NCBI GenBank assembly: GCA_964035795.1
Contig: OZ038321.1
Location: 6,836,579-6,900,578, forward strand
Direction of reading: 5' to 3'
DNA length: 64,000 nucleotides
From: Pterobdella sp. o SKG-2022
Lineage: Eukaryota > Annelida > Clitellata > Hirudinida > Piscicolidae
The notes under the pieces were generated by a model. That model had not been told where the DNA came from, ran no database searches, and saw only the letters and a program-made list of their open reading frames with translations. This document shows positions 25,236-38,500 of this stretch, in pieces; position 1 is the first letter of the stretch; each line of letters starts with the position of its first letter. A program made the position numbers and the translations under genes.

Positions 25236-25784
25236 ATGAAAATAAACGATAAACATTTGGCTTTGTACGCTACCAAGGCTACTAAAGACAAAGAAGGTTA
25301 TTTAAGTAAAAGAGGAGAAATAAATAGAAATTTTCAAAAAAGATGGTTTGTCTTGATTGGAAATTTATTATTCTATTATGAAAAAAAAGATGATACAGAA
25401 CCAATTGGTGTGATAGTGTTGGAAGGTTTCATGGTTGAACTGATAGAAAATGCTGACCGATATTCTTTTGTGATTGACTTTCCAGGTAACAATGGCAGAA
25501 CATATGTTTTTTCTGCAGAAACGCAAGCAGATATGGAGGATTGGATGAGGATGATGACATGTGCCAGTTATGATTATATGAAGTCTGCTATTAAACAACT
25601 GCAAAGTCAACTAGATGAAATCATTGAAGTTGAAAAGAATATGAAACATAGCAATTTTCAATTGAAAACTCAAAAAAATGCTAATAATAATGATAACAAT
25701 GAATTCAATGTGGCTGAAGAATTTGATGATTATAAGAATTTCACTAAACTCCACAATCGTTTCAAACCATTTTTCCTCTCTTAA
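25236..25784 (+). CDS. PHETA1: sesquipedalian-like PH-domain protein (PHETA/Ses, FAM109 family)
   Basis: Intronless frame of 182 residues from ATG 25236, chosen because family members begin with a similar MK-N---LA-YAT head; the frame upstream of it is not family-like. A PH domain occupies about residues 17-115: KEGYLSKRGEINRNFQKRWF, VLIGNLLFYYEKKDD, EPIGVIVLEGFMVEL, then the closing helix TQADMEDWMRMM. A coiled-coil-like helix follows (IKQLQSQLDEIIEVEKNM), then an Asn/Asp-rich linker. The C-terminus reads FTKLHNRFKPFF, which resembles the F&H motif by which Ses1/2 bind the inositol phosphatase OCRL on recycling endosomes. It is shorter than the roughly 250-residue vertebrate proteins because the linker is short. 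The match is strong for the family; one-to-one assignment to PHETA1 versus PHETA2 is not possible. Confidence 0.92.
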   Translation: MKINDKHLALYATKATKDKEGYLSKRGEINRNFQKRWFVLIGNLLFYYEKKDDTEPIGVIVLEGFMVELIENADRYSFVIDFPGNNGRTYVFSAETQADMEDWMRMMTCASYDYMKSAIKQLQSQLDEIIEVEKNMKHSNFQLKTQKNANNNDNNEFNVAEEFDDYKNFTKLHNRFKPFFLS

Positions 25785-25822
25785 AAAAGTTCATCTATTA
25801 AATAAAGGCTATACCATATATG

Positions 25823-25828
25823 AATAAA
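25823..25828 (+). promoter_or_regulatory. polyadenylation signal of the PHETA-like gene
   Basis: AATAAA about 40 bases past the stop codon; another AATAAA occurs at 25801, probably too close to the stop to be the main signal. Confidence 0.6.
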
Positions 25829-26930
25829 TAAATTTTCACTGTGTTGATTTGTATTTTTGCTGAAATACTTTATTTTTTTAATTAGAATGTTTTTGAAAAG
25901 TTATTCCATTTTATTAATGGGCTAGTTTAGTTATTTCATTATCATTATTCTACATTAAATATAATGCAGTTTATAGAAGGTTTTCTTTAGAGGACTATAT
26001 AAAATATAATTCCTTATGTGCTTGTGTTGGTTAGTTTCAGTCTCTTAAGATAAACCATTCCATCAATTTTGATATTATCACACATTCTTTAGGTTTCTAT
26101 CTTTCATTTAGATTTGAAAAATCAATTGTAAACATATTTTGATTGTTTATAATTAAATTGCTATAATTATTACATTACTATTTCATTGTAAGCTTAAGTA
26201 ATTTATCTTAGAACTTTAATTTTATTTTAAAAAATTAATTTTACTAGTTTCTACTTATTTAGTGAATTTTGAATTAGTTTAGCACAAATTAGAATTCATT
26301 ATTTCAAAATTATTAAATTCCGTTTACAATGAAACAATTCTCTTTTAAAATATACTAGTTAAGTTTTTATCGTGATTTTCCTATGTCGAGTTTTTCAAAA
26401 TAATTTTCTGTAAATTTTTATTTGAAGTTGGTTATTTTCTCAATAAAATCATGTGAGTTGAAAATAACATAATGATTTTTTGTTAAAGAATGATTAATTA
26501 TCTAAAAAAAATTACTCAACGTGTGTAGAAAATGTAATTAATTTCAGTTTAAACCTTGTTCACTTTTCGATTCAAAAGTAATCCCGAAAGATATGAAAAA
26601 TGTGTTGTATTTTTGAGAATGTGTATGTGGGAAGTTTGGACGATGCTTGTAACAACTCTTTTAAAACCAAACATAACATCAGTCACATCTTAACTTTAGA
26701 TATGTACGTCATTTTTTATATATTATGACTATATCAAGAAATGATAAGCATCAGACTGAACTTTATTTAAGTAATTTTTAATAAAATAAATGTCAAAATT
26801 AATTGTATACCTTATAAAAACATCATGAATTACATAAAAAATGTCATTAACTTAACGTTTTTAACAAAATTATTATCTTGAAATTCCTCAAAAATATAAA
26901 TTGAATATTTGATGACTCCACAAACTCCAG
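25829..26930. other. AT-rich interval that should hold the DUSP12 first exon
   Basis: The next gene lacks its N-terminal exon, which must end in phase 2 and lie in or before this interval. I could not identify it with confidence. Otherwise only AT-rich DNA is visible. Confidence 0.4.
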
Positions 26931-29900
26931 CCGTCCTCTTGCTTTACAAGTCATTGATAGTGCCACTTACTTGTATGTCCATCTGTTGGACACTGAGGAT
27001 TCAGATTTGCTCACTCACCTACCTCAGTGTTTGAATTTTATTCATGAGGGTAGAACAAAAGGAAGGATCTTGGTGCATTGGTAACTATTTCAATCTATTG
27101 TTCCATATTAAATTTTCAAATTGTTAAATAATCATTAAATATTATTTAATATAGCCATCATGTTCTATATTATTCATTTTTTTAAATCTATTTATCATCT
27201 CCATCATCATTTTTATTATAAAAGTTGGATAAAAATGTCAAAAATAGTGTAATACATTTTTTGTGTGAATGTAGCTTTCTTTCTCAAATTATTCATCAAT
27301 TTTGTTACTAAAACCTTCAACTTAAGCCATTAAACACTTTCTTATTTAAACAGATTATCAGTTCAATAATGCCAATCTATATGTTTCTATGAAATTAGTA
27401 TCATTCACTATTAACTATTTAAATACAAAACTTTTTGTTAGCAGTGTGAAATTTTGTACTTTTTTAATTAAAAAATATACTTTTGCCTTTGGCTTAAAAA
27501 ATCATAACTTTTTGAAATTATTGGATCATATGAAAATTTTTCATCAAAAATGAGAATATCAAAAATACAATTCATTTTATAACTATAATTTTTGATGTTT
27601 TAAGGCTTACCGTAAAATTTCAGTATCTTATTCTGTTAGCTTAATGTTCAAATCTATAAAAATATTACTTAATTATTTTTATGATATATGAATAAATAAA
27701 TAATTGAAATATTAATATAATCTCTCATATCAAACACAACTTATTTAAAATTTTCCAGCCATGCAGGGCAATCCCGCAGTGGAGCAGTAATTGTGGCATT
27801 TCTAATGAAGCATCTGACATTGTCCATTGATGAAGCGCTCAATTATGCTCAGAAGATGAAGCCAGATATATGGTTCTTTATTATCTGTTTTTATAAATTA
27901 TAAACGCTGTGTTTTTTTGCTTTATTACATCCAGTTAGGCACTACATAATAAAGAATTATCTACATATATCTTTTTTCCCAATTTCTACAATATAATTGA
28001 TATATATAATTTGAAATTTTCAGTCCAAATCATGGCTTCATAGGTCAGTTAGATTTATTTGAGAAAATGAATTACCAATTAGATGATAATAACAGTGAAT
28101 ACCGTTCCTTCAAACTGAAGATTCTCTCAGAAAATATTCGAAATGGTGAGTAAGTTTCATTTTTCCAATGTGAAGATAGAGAATGTTCTGATATTATCTA
28201 TTTATTAAATGCCTGTTGCTCTTGGTAGAGTGTCAGACAGCAACAAAATATTTCTACTAATTTTTTTTTTTGCTGGGCTTAATGATGGCGTCTTAAACCT
28301 CTATTTCCATACGTGTCACTAGCTATTATAAAGTTATATCAACATGTATTACTTATCTGTTCTAATAACTTGTCAAACTACATGGCGTTTGATGATAGCA
28401 TCTTGATGATTATGAGTTCAATCTATTTTTTCTTGGTTTTGATTCTCACTTTTTGTTTTATTCGCATGTGATCATGTGTTTGAGTCAGATTCAAATCATT
28501 TCAATTATTTTCTCAATAATTAATCCATTGTTAGTTAATAAATCTTCACTTTTTTTTCAATAATTTTAGCTTGTTGTTTCATTTACAGCTCACAACTCGA
28601 CCCAGTTCATTGAGAGTTATTTCAACCAGTCCACAACAACCCCCGACGATAAAACTACTTTTAAATGTAAAAAATGCAGGTTCACTTTTTAAATTTTTTT
28701 AATTATTTTCTTTAACATTATATATTCGTAATTTATACTATTTTGTATGTCACAAAAATTTTTCAATTAGACAAATTTTGATATTTGTTCAGTCTCAATT
28801 TTTTCGCTATATGTTTCTTTTTCAGATGCCCAGTTACTAATTTCATTTATGACTGAGGGAAAAATAATTATGGTTGACCTGAGTATGAAAACTTTATAAT
28901 ATGAAGTTAATTTACTGGTCGAAACCATATATGTAATATAAATGTAAATTTGTGTTTTATATAGCTCCTTTCCTTAGAGTTTAGAGCACTTGCTACAAAT
29001 TTAATGTATTGGAAACACATTGTGGTACAGGTGCTATTGATGGCTCAACACGGTATCAAACTGGTAACTTTTGATAATTTATCTAATTCTCTACCAACTG
29101 AGCTATACGGACCATATCTTAAATTCATATCAAATACCGTATATAAAAAGGCACTTGAAGCCTAAAAATAAGGTGTGGCAGATCGTTTCAAAGAAATTGG
29201 TCGAAATTGATTGAAACTTCATGACAAAATCCGTGAAACATCGTTGTATTTAGGGTGTGAAATTAAATGAAAATATGATGATTTAAACAGTAGTTAACTT
29301 TTAATCAATTGCTAAAAGCTAAGGAAGGCGTAACTTCTCAACAATATCAAATTGAAGTTTTTGCAACTAAGAAATAAAAATTTCTCATTATTATAGGGTG
29401 GCAGCAACTCGTCTTCAAGTATTGCCATTGCTTTGCAAACAGTTTTTGGCTCGAAGGTGGCTTTTCAAACCCGCAGAGGACTTGCACACTTTTTCACAAT
29501 TGCCACATATATGAAAAGATTTGGGATTCGATTTGGATGGATGAGTGAGAGTATTAGAAATAGGAACTATTTCATGCTTTTTCATGTCACCTACACTCTT
29601 GCAGACTTTGCCACAAATGTTCCAAATATTGCTGGCACTGGACAAATAGAATTCTGACGTGTACTGTGCACTGAGCTGACCTTCTCATGCTTGGCCAAAA
29701 AAACACGACGTCGATAGGACCTTAAATGACTCAGAAAACCCGCCCTGCTCAAACATGGTCACCCACATTGACCACACGTTAGTTCTGTTACATGCTCAGT
29801 GATGTTTCCTTTCCGGAGATCGCGCTCAAGCCTAGCGTGTTCCCGTCTGCTTTCCTCAAGACGACCGGTTGCTTCAAAAATTACTTTACCCTAAGTTAAT

Positions 29901-32110
29901 CTATTTTGCGCTTGTATTTCCCATGATTCGGAGTTTATGCCGCATTTTTTTAAGGTTTGTCTCAAGGAATCTTTGAATCGTTTTTTGGGTTTGTGAGCCA
30001 ATCTTTTGCCATCGGTAAGTTGCCCACAAAATATTTGCTTTGGAATTCGTTCGTTGAGCAATCTTACTAAGTGTCTGCTTCATCTGAGCTGTTGCTCGGA
30101 AATTAGGACTTCGATGCTACCGATAATTGCCATCTCAAGTATTTTGGTGTCGCTGATGTGCATCTGCCATTTTATGCCCAGAATCTTACGCAGACACTCT
30201 TAAAAAATATAATACATTATTATAATGCCTTATGATACGATATGGTTGTAATGTACTTTCACACAGGTTCGCATTATTCACCCAAAAAAGCGTGGTGACC
30301 CACGATAAAAACACAACCAAACTCCACGCGTTCAAACATAAAGGCTACCATAGTAATTCAAGTGTCTATGGTAATTCCAATGCAGACTTGTGTAGCACTT
30401 GTATATTTATCGAGCCTGTGCATTGGATGAAGGGTTTCTTACACGAATTAAGCGGCAAGGTAACTGTATGAATTATAGTGAATGCATTTGGTTTGATAGT
30501 TTGTTGAAAGATTGCTTTTTTGTATCATTTTAATTTTTTTCAATAGTTTTTTTGATAAACTATTGAATAAATTTAACATTTTAATAAATAATTCAAAAGA
30601 TTTTTCATTTTTTGTATTGATAATTTTAGTAAATAATCTTGCCATAATATTTAACTAATATTTTAAATTATCGTTAAATTTTTATATTTCCACCAGCTTC
30701 TCTGCCCTAAATGCTCCACAAAAATTGGTTTCTGGGACTGGAGTGGTTAGAACATTTATTTATTCATAATCTTAACCATCAATAGCTTCAACAATAAAAA
30801 TTTTAATCGCACTTTTTTCAACTCTCATAATTAGGGGTTAAACACTAATGAGGTAATATGCAAAATATTTTCAAAAATTTTTCTTCAGGTTTCTTTTGTA
30901 TTCTCTAAACCAAAATTCTTCATTCTTTTTTATCATTCAGCTTCAATTTTTTGTATTTTTCTTTTTCATTTATTTATTATGTCACCAGCGCGCTCTTGTA
31001 TAATTGTTTAAATCAACTGAAACCATATTTTTTTGCGAGACAACAATGTACATCTATCTTTGTAGTGTCTACCTTGTATTCTTTTTGGGCCATTTTTTGC
31101 GTTTGACATGAGATGGCTGACCGTTTCATATGCCTGCTTACAGATTCTGCAAAATGGCGATGACTCATCTTCTTCGATCTCGGTCTTTTTTATAAATGGC
31201 TTGTTCTTGTGCAGTAGTCAACAGTTTTTTTATGCTCTTTTTAGCGTCTTTTTTCAAATAAATTCATGATATCGTTTTTTTTTCATCTTTCTTAAAAATT
31301 TTCCGAACTTGGGCTTTTTCGACCACTTCTGAGTCATCAGACTCACCTTTCTATTTATTGTTACTATTATTATAATTAATAATAATAATAGTTGTCATTA
31401 TTTTGAAGTCACTATTATAAATAATATTTTCATCATTATTTTTGTGTGATTGCTCTTTCATTTTTATAGCAATGCTATTTTTTTTATAATTAAAATTAAC
31501 CTGCGAATGATATCTCTCATATTCCTCATGTTCTCTCATGCCCCTAAATATGCCTATATCTCTTCATCTTTTAATGGCTTTTTCTTCTTAAACGCTCTAT
31601 CCACAAAATCTATACTCTAACGTACAAAGTTTCTCACTCTAATTCACCTTTTTATCTTTCTAATTTCATACTACCTCCTAAGCGTGCTGGCCTACAATTA
31701 TCTACCCACACTCAACTCTTCATTATCTTCTTTCTCATTCCTATGCTAAATCTGCTATTTCTTTTTCTACTTTTTAAACTCAAATGCTCTTCTCTTTATT
31801 CTATTTTTTTTGGAAATCTTAAAACCCTTTATCTTAAGCAGTTCATAGAAGAGTGCCTCTGAACGATGTTTTGAGGCGCTTTACAAATTGTATACTTACT
31901 TACTAATACAACTTAACAAAAGTCTAATTTAAGTATGTTATGATTATGTTCTTGTTTCTTTGTTATTCAGGGAGTCAATGTGCTTGTGGTAAATGGCAAA
32001 CCCCATCGTTCCAAGTGTCTTTTTCAAAAGTTGACCCTGTTTCTGTTCTTATGCCATCAACAGTTACACAAGCCAAGCCGACTAAAAGCAACTATGTTTT
32101 CAAAGAATAA
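26931..32110 (+). CDS. DUSP12: dual-specificity phosphatase 12 orthologue (first exon not found)
   Basis: Seven exons join in phase: 26931-27080, 27759-27872, 28024-28145, 28589-28679, 30267-30459, 30697-30745, 31971-32110, giving 285 residues plus stop. The phosphatase signature is split across the first intron: HCHAGQSRSGAV contains C-X5-R with catalytic Cys and Arg intact. The following CPNHGFIGQLDLFEKM matches the DUSP12 core end. The C-terminal zinc-binding domain is complete: CKKCRFALF, then LCSTCIFIEPVHWM, LLCPKCSTKIGFWDW and CACGKWQTPSFQ. DUSP12 (yeast Yvh1) dephosphorylates Ser/Thr/Tyr and acts in ribosome maturation and stress responses. Only about 40-50 N-terminal residues are missing compared with the roughly 340-residue human protein. 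Its fourth intron contains a SINE and a LINE 3' end, and its last intron another LINE scrap. Confidence 0.93.
28941..29114 (-). mobile_element. tRNA-derived SINE, copy 3 (diverged)
   Basis: Minus-strand copy with CTATACGG/CCAACTGAGCTATACGG head, the B-box area mutated (GGTATCAAACTGG on the plus strand) and the body CTTGCTACAAATTTAATGTA. Located in a DUSP12 intron. More diverged than copies 1 and 2. Confidence 0.8.
29396..30199 (-). mobile_element. LINE 3'-end copy, same family as 7575-9760
   Basis: Its left edge starts with the same GCAGCAACTCGTCTTCAAGT sequence as the LINE at 7.6 kb. It encodes the same zinc-finger tail (CNICGKVCKS-like text, here with Trp for the first Cys region, and CGNCEKVCKSSAGLKSHL). 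It is 5'-truncated near 30199, where similarity to the other copy stops (about 8377 there). It lies in reverse orientation within a DUSP12 intron and ends 67 bases before the next exon. Confidence 0.9.
31035..31255 (-). mobile_element. LINE pol C-terminal scrap
   Basis: Minus-strand translation gives DESSPFCRICKQAYETVSHL followed by MSNAKNGPKR and a basic stretch, which resembles the Cys-rich end of some LINE polymerases (CRxC...ETVxHxxS..., followed by YKxRH). Only this end is recognisable. It lies in the last DUSP12 intron. A short SINE/LINE-like tail (GGCGCTTTACAAATTGTATA) occurs separately near 31873-31895. Confidence 0.6.
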
Positions 32111-32181
32111 TATTAGTTTTGTTCGTTTTTTATGCATTATTAATTGGTTAAGAACTATTCACATAAAAAATAATGGAGATA

Positions 32182-32187
32182 AATAAA
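32182..32187 (+). promoter_or_regulatory. polyadenylation signal of DUSP12
   Basis: AATAAA about 70 bases after the stop codon, consistent with the end of the DUSP12 transcript before the next gene starts at 32534. Confidence 0.6.
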
Positions 32188-32533
32188 ATCGTTTGCTTAT
32201 CTGTATGCTTCATATATAAAGATTTTAACTAAGCTTTTATAGTTTTAAAGTTTTTCAACTTTAGATTTATCATTATACTTAATCAATAAGATCAGTTTTT
32301 GTTTGATAATATCAGAATTTTAGCACTTCAGAATTTAACTCAAAGTTTTAAAATATTACTATTTGGAAATTAAACTAGAAAATATTTCATCTCTCCTCAG
32401 TATACTTTTCGCTTGTAAGCTTGCAGAAGGCGTGCTCGTACTTTTAAAGCACATGTCATTTAAGACTTGAAAAAGTATTGAAAGATCAATTATTTTTTTC
32501 ATAAAAGGTTTTTAAAAGTAGAAATAAATCAAG

Positions 32534-35500
32534 ATGACTATAACTGCTGTGAATAAAAGTCAAATAGCTTCGATTAGGGGCTCGCCTACAAGGAATAAAA
32601 AACAAATCTATGAATCTCTCAGTGAAATTCTCGTTTCTGTGGATTATAACTCATTTCGGGTAAGTAGTTGCATTTGAATTCCCACGTGTTGCAATTATAC
32701 TTCAGATTTAACTCGGACTTGAATATTCATAAGGTATCAAAACTCAAATACAAACTGATCTCTGAATTGACTCATGATTTAATCTTCAGCAATGCTTTCA
32801 ACAAAATTTTGAAATTAAGGTAATTCATTCTCAAATATTGGTTGCATCATATTGTTAACTAAACTTCTTTCTATAAAAAACTAAATTTAATTTTAGTTTT
32901 TCAATTTCGTATACTAATTCATCAAAGTTATTAAAACCACTTGAGTTTAATTTATATAAGAATATACATGAATTGTATTATAGGAAAATTCAAACTAGTT
33001 CTAAGTTTACTTACTACACTTTAAATTAAAATGATAAAACTGCCTTTAAAATGTTGGCATTTATTGAATATTTAGGTTAACAGCTATCTTTATAATAAAA
33101 TCACTTTCAAAAGTGCTTTAAACACCTACTCATTGCGAAATAAACATGACTTATAAATATGAATATTATGACATGTTTCTCTATTCATTCTCTATCACAC
33201 CAACAGAGCTATCTTTTCTTGGTTATCTTTTGTAGATCCCTCGAGCTTGAACTTCAGCACAGATGATCCATCTGCCATTAGCCTGAATCTTCTGAAGAAA
33301 GGAGGGTCTTATGCACAAGCCTTTGAAGTTCTTGCAAAGTATTTATGCATTATTTTGTTTGTGTTTTTATCTTATTCTAAATATTAATTTTTTAAATTTT
33401 TTTATTTCATAAAAGATATTTTAATTCATTTGCATTGAATTGAATATATAATTAAATAACAATATTTAAATTGTGAATCAAACCAATGATAATATAGAAA
33501 ATATATTGAAAAGCTTTGTCTTAATAAAAATTTAAATTGTTTCATGTTTCAATGTTTCAAATTTCCGAGGCTTGTTACAAATATTTTAATTCATTTGCAC
33601 TAAATTTTTTTATAATTATGCTATAATAAAGTTTTGTTAAAACATTGATAATGATGTTGATAATATGAAATATCTTCCAATGCCCCTTAAAGGCACATGG
33701 GAATAGATGTGAAGTGCATAAATGGATGGGGTAAAGGTGAGAACTATAGGGTGGGAGAGGACTTACTATCAAAGACTCCCAACCACACATGGAATGCTGT
33801 AGAGGTTGATGGAGAGTGGTTCCTTATTGACTGCTACTGGAGCAGGACTAAAGGTTGATGTTATTTAAGTATGCTTATTATACATCATAGTAAAAAAAAA
33901 TAGGCTTCAAGTTGTGAGTGATTGTTTTAAGCATATATTTATATGTTTATATTCTGTTTTACTGTAATGTTGAGGATTTTTAACAGTGGTTGACTGTACC
34001 ATTGATCCAACTGAACACTTGGATTTTCAATTTGATCTTTTGTCTGTTAAAATGTCATATTGGTGAATTGTAAAAAAGGCTGAAATAATCATAACATATT
34101 TGACCAGCAAAATAATTATTTTCTGTCTATCTATCTATCTATCTATATATTCATTTAAGTATTCCATAAAAATCATGCCTTTTAGTTTATTCACGTTTCT
34201 ACATTGATTGAAACTTTTGAGGAAAATCTTTGGTTTAGAAAAACGATTTGAAGATCATTATATTGTTTAGGTATTTGCTAATTTTTTATCAATGTTTTAT
34301 AATACTTGGAATATAAGGAACTAGAGTATCCCAAAATCATGTGTCTAATTGTGAATTATTAATCTAGTTTTTTAAAGACATCGTATGTTCTTTCATAAAC
34401 TTGAATTTTACCAGTAATTTTAAATAATGAGGGTTTATAGGAACACATAGAAAAAATTTTTATTTAGCTAAAATTTTCAACAAGTAAAACCGTCATAATT
34501 CATTAGCAAAGTTGTAGAGAAACGTTTTAAATTCTCTACTTGTTGAAAATTTTAGCTAAATAAAAATTTTTTTCATGTGTTCTTATAAATCCTCATTATT
34601 TGAAGTTACTGGTAAAATTATTAATCTCAAAAATGTGAATCATAACACAATTATATGTGCTTTTCTACTTAACAAACGAATTTAAAAAATTAGAAAAGCG
34701 TTAAATATCATTATAGATAATTATTGGAGTTTCTAATTTTAACTGCACATATTGGTAGATGAGGGTTAATGTTTTAAAACTCCTTTTAAGTCTATATAGG
34801 ATGAATAAGCTTGGAATATTTAAGCTTGTAAGTAGGATTGAATATATAGTTTGTTGGCATTCATACCTGTTCAAGGTGTCATTAATTCTATTCAACTTCT
34901 CTCATCATTATATTCATCGCCATCATATTTTTTACTTCTCGTGTCACATTATTGCGTTTTTTTTTATTCATAATAATAATGTCACTGAATAGAGCCAATA
35001 GTAACCATTATTGGTGTCTGTTACTCCCGTTATTACATAAGGCAACACAATTATTTTTCCATGAACTTTTTATAATGGCAATTATGTTGGTTAAACTTTG
35101 TTTCAAATTTAATAATGCATAAATCACTTGATTATTTTAATATGTGGCTAATGATAAGGCTTATTTTAACGATCAATCAATCAATCAAATCCTTTTTTAT
35201 AGCCCGTTTTCCTTTACCAAAGGTTGGGCAATTAATCATCGGATGTTATTGATAGTATGACTAGCATTGATAAAACTGCGTTTTTGGGTTAATGCGTTGC
35301 GAACGTTTTTTATAATTTAATCATTTCCTTAACTCAACTAATTTTTATACTGTTTCACAATTTTAAAATTAATTATGTATTTACATTTTTTCATTTATGT
35401 CTTAATGTTTTTATGTTCATTCACATTTTAAGCACATTATCATATATATATTTACTCATGCATATTGTATTTTTTTTAAGCTAATCAATATATTGATTGA

Positions 35501-38500
35501 AAACTTAATCTAATAAATATTAATTAAATGTTGCTAAGAAATAGTGTAATGGTTCAAATCACCCATGAATGTTTAATTTCTTATTCATACTAGCATGAAA
35601 ATGGATTATATTAATCAATTACTAAAAATAGTTTTCAATTATTTATTGTGAAGTTATATATTAATTCAAATAAATAAAAAGTTGAGACACCAAAACATAC
35701 ATTGGCAGACTTGGCAGATCTGGATGACTTTTTCTTTCTCACAGATCCCCACCAGTTCATCCACAGCCACTTTCCACAAGAGCCCCAGTGGCAGTTGTTA
35801 GGATCTGCGGTACACACTGCAGAAAAATTTATCTCTCTCCCTTATCTCAAACCAGAGTTCTTCAAGTTATCCCTTCAGTTATCAGACAATTACCAGAGGT
35901 TTTTAAGTTCAAGTAATTCTATAGTGGTGGAACTACAGCACAATGGGAGAGTTGGTTTCAGTTTTAAATTGCTGAATGAGAGAGGAGAAGACTGTCGCAA
36001 GTGGGTGTTTCAGGAGATACAAGATGAACATGTGCGATACTATGTCAGACCTCAAACTTTTGGAATGTACTATTTACAAGTGTTTGCTACCAGTGTCTTC
36101 TCTGGTTATCATGATAAGGTAGTTATACACAAATCTGTGGCCAGCTTCAAGTTGGAGTTTAAAGGAGTTTTTAAGCATCCAGATTCCTTCCCCCACTGTT
36201 CAGATGCATGCTGGGGTATCCCACAAATATATCGCCACCTTGTCTCTCCTCGCTTCCCCTCAGCCTATGTTGTCAATCCAAGCAAAAAACTCAACTTTTC
36301 AATTCATAAAACATCTCAAGATGAAGAGGTTTACGTGAGGTTGGTACATCTTCACTTCAACCACCAATCGCTCCTACCCTTCATCACTATCAACCAATCA
36401 AAACTCAAAGCTGATATCACCATAGAACAACCAGACGACAATGAGTTGGGTATAGAGGTGTATATAAAAAAGGCGGAAACTGAGGGTAAGTTCTTGTTCT
36501 TTTGTCAACTGCTTGTCACATCATTGGACCACTTGGGCCTGTCTGATGTTGAATCTACAGAACATGCTGCCAAGGTCTGTTGCTATTATATGGCATCATA
36601 TCGCTTTGTTATGTTATTACTATATTAAGTGTTGGTGTCAATTTTCATATTGCTAAGTAAAACATTTGAAGCGAAATTCTTTATTTTTAATGTACTCGAA
36701 TTGTTTCCATTTTCAACTGTACGTTATATAACTTTCACACTAATTTAATACTTCAATCTTAACATGTTATCAACCATCATCACATTCATGTTGAACTTCA
36801 GTTATTTTATTTATATATGTATGCATATAAAAACATGCTCATATGTTGCATTGACAATGATTGATCGTTTGTTTTCATGCAGGAAGTGAAGCATTTGAAG
36901 GAATTCCAATGCATATCAGACCCTATTGAAAAACTCAAGTCAGTTTTATCATCATTAGCATCTTCATTATCAACATTATCATCATCGACATTATCATCAT
37001 TACTGTCATCATCATCATCATCGTAATGATAGTTTATGCTTATATATATTATACGATTTTCTTGATTTCATCTTCAAAATGCGACAGTTTCAGAAAAATT
37101 TTAGAAATGTAATTTGCTATAAAATACTGTTGTTCATGATGATGAAGTTGAACTTTTTTGAGAAATATTGTTTAAAAAGAATTTCTTCAAACACAGCCTT
37201 ATTTTAAATTTAAAAAAACAAGAATTTTGACCACAAAGTACATAAAACGCTTTATATATGTTATACACATTTATAGTTATTAAATAATTTCCATTTTTGT
37301 TTAATTCATCATTGTCAATTAATAAATCAAGTGATAATTAATTATTATATAAATCAACAAAAATATATAAATTTGATCCAAAAGACTTTTAGTTATATCA
37401 ATGTATTGAACTCTAATAGTCAATTACTAATATAGATTTTCCCTTCCAAAATCAATGTTAACACCCGTTTTCGAGATATCGAAAGCATTTATACGAATAA
37501 TTTTTTTAAACTCAATCATTGTGTTTTTATCTGAGTTTCTATGCATTGATGTGAAGCAAAACTAGAATTCAAACCATGTATTAAAGCTTTAGTTATGGCT
37601 TAATTAATTTTTTTGTTCGCATAAACTTTATTTTTCATCTAATAATTTTGAAAAATTAATTTTTTTTACAATTTTTTATATTTTCTAAGACTCGTTATCG
37701 GTAGCTTTTTGGCTAACACTCATCCTATATAAGGGTGGATAGTCACGGGCTTTAACGGTGGTGATGTTTGAAAAATTAGCCATGTTTTCTAGTAGCTTGT
37801 ATTACTGTGATGCTTGGCTACAGCTTTCACATGCACAGTGTCATGTATATTTCTTACTGAATCTTTTACGACTTCGATAGATTTCTTTTGTGGTTAAGGA
37901 TTATTAATCAATCAAAGCCTTTTTATAGCCCGTTTTCCTTTACCAAAGGCTGGGCTTTTTAAAAGTTCTATCTTGAAGCCGGTCTTTCCATTTAGAGCGA
38001 GTGGATCCGCACAAACCATGTTTAGCTTTCTTTTGTCATTCAATATGAGCTCGTTCCAAGTCTTTTGGGCCTACCAGGCTTTTTGCAAATATCTAAATCA
38101 AACTTTCGCAACTAAGAGATTCAACCCACGCTACGCTCTACAGGTCCAAACTACCTCATTGTGCTTGTACGAAGAACTAACTCAAAATCCCGAATGCCAA
38201 GTTTTGAAAAGAGTGAGAGCAAACGTTATCATTCGTTTTGATGTTGCACATCCAGTGAATCATGACAACGTCGTTTTGTCTAAGGCGGTTCAATGTGGAA
38301 ACTGTTACGGGCCATGTTTCAGCAGCATGTAACATAGCTCTTCTGACACAGGTTGAATAGACACGGCCTCTGGTCAATAATGATAAATGCTGATTAACAA
38401 GAAGTGAAACTTACTTAGGCCGACTTTTATGTCGAGCCTAACTGATGAAGCTTCTCCATGATTCCTTGTCCAGCAATGCCTTCTCAATTTCCTTAGTGCT

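Noticed and set aside
28826..28860. Alternative DUSP12 exon after TTTTTCAG at 28825
   Set aside because: It would end the protein after a few residues and lose the second half of the zinc domain, whereas the exon at 30267 continues it perfectly.
36486..36490. GTAAGT donor inside KY-like exon 5
   Set aside because: Using it makes the next exon out of frame with a stop; the later AAG|GTCTGT donor at 36574 keeps phase with exon 6. It might still be used alternatively.
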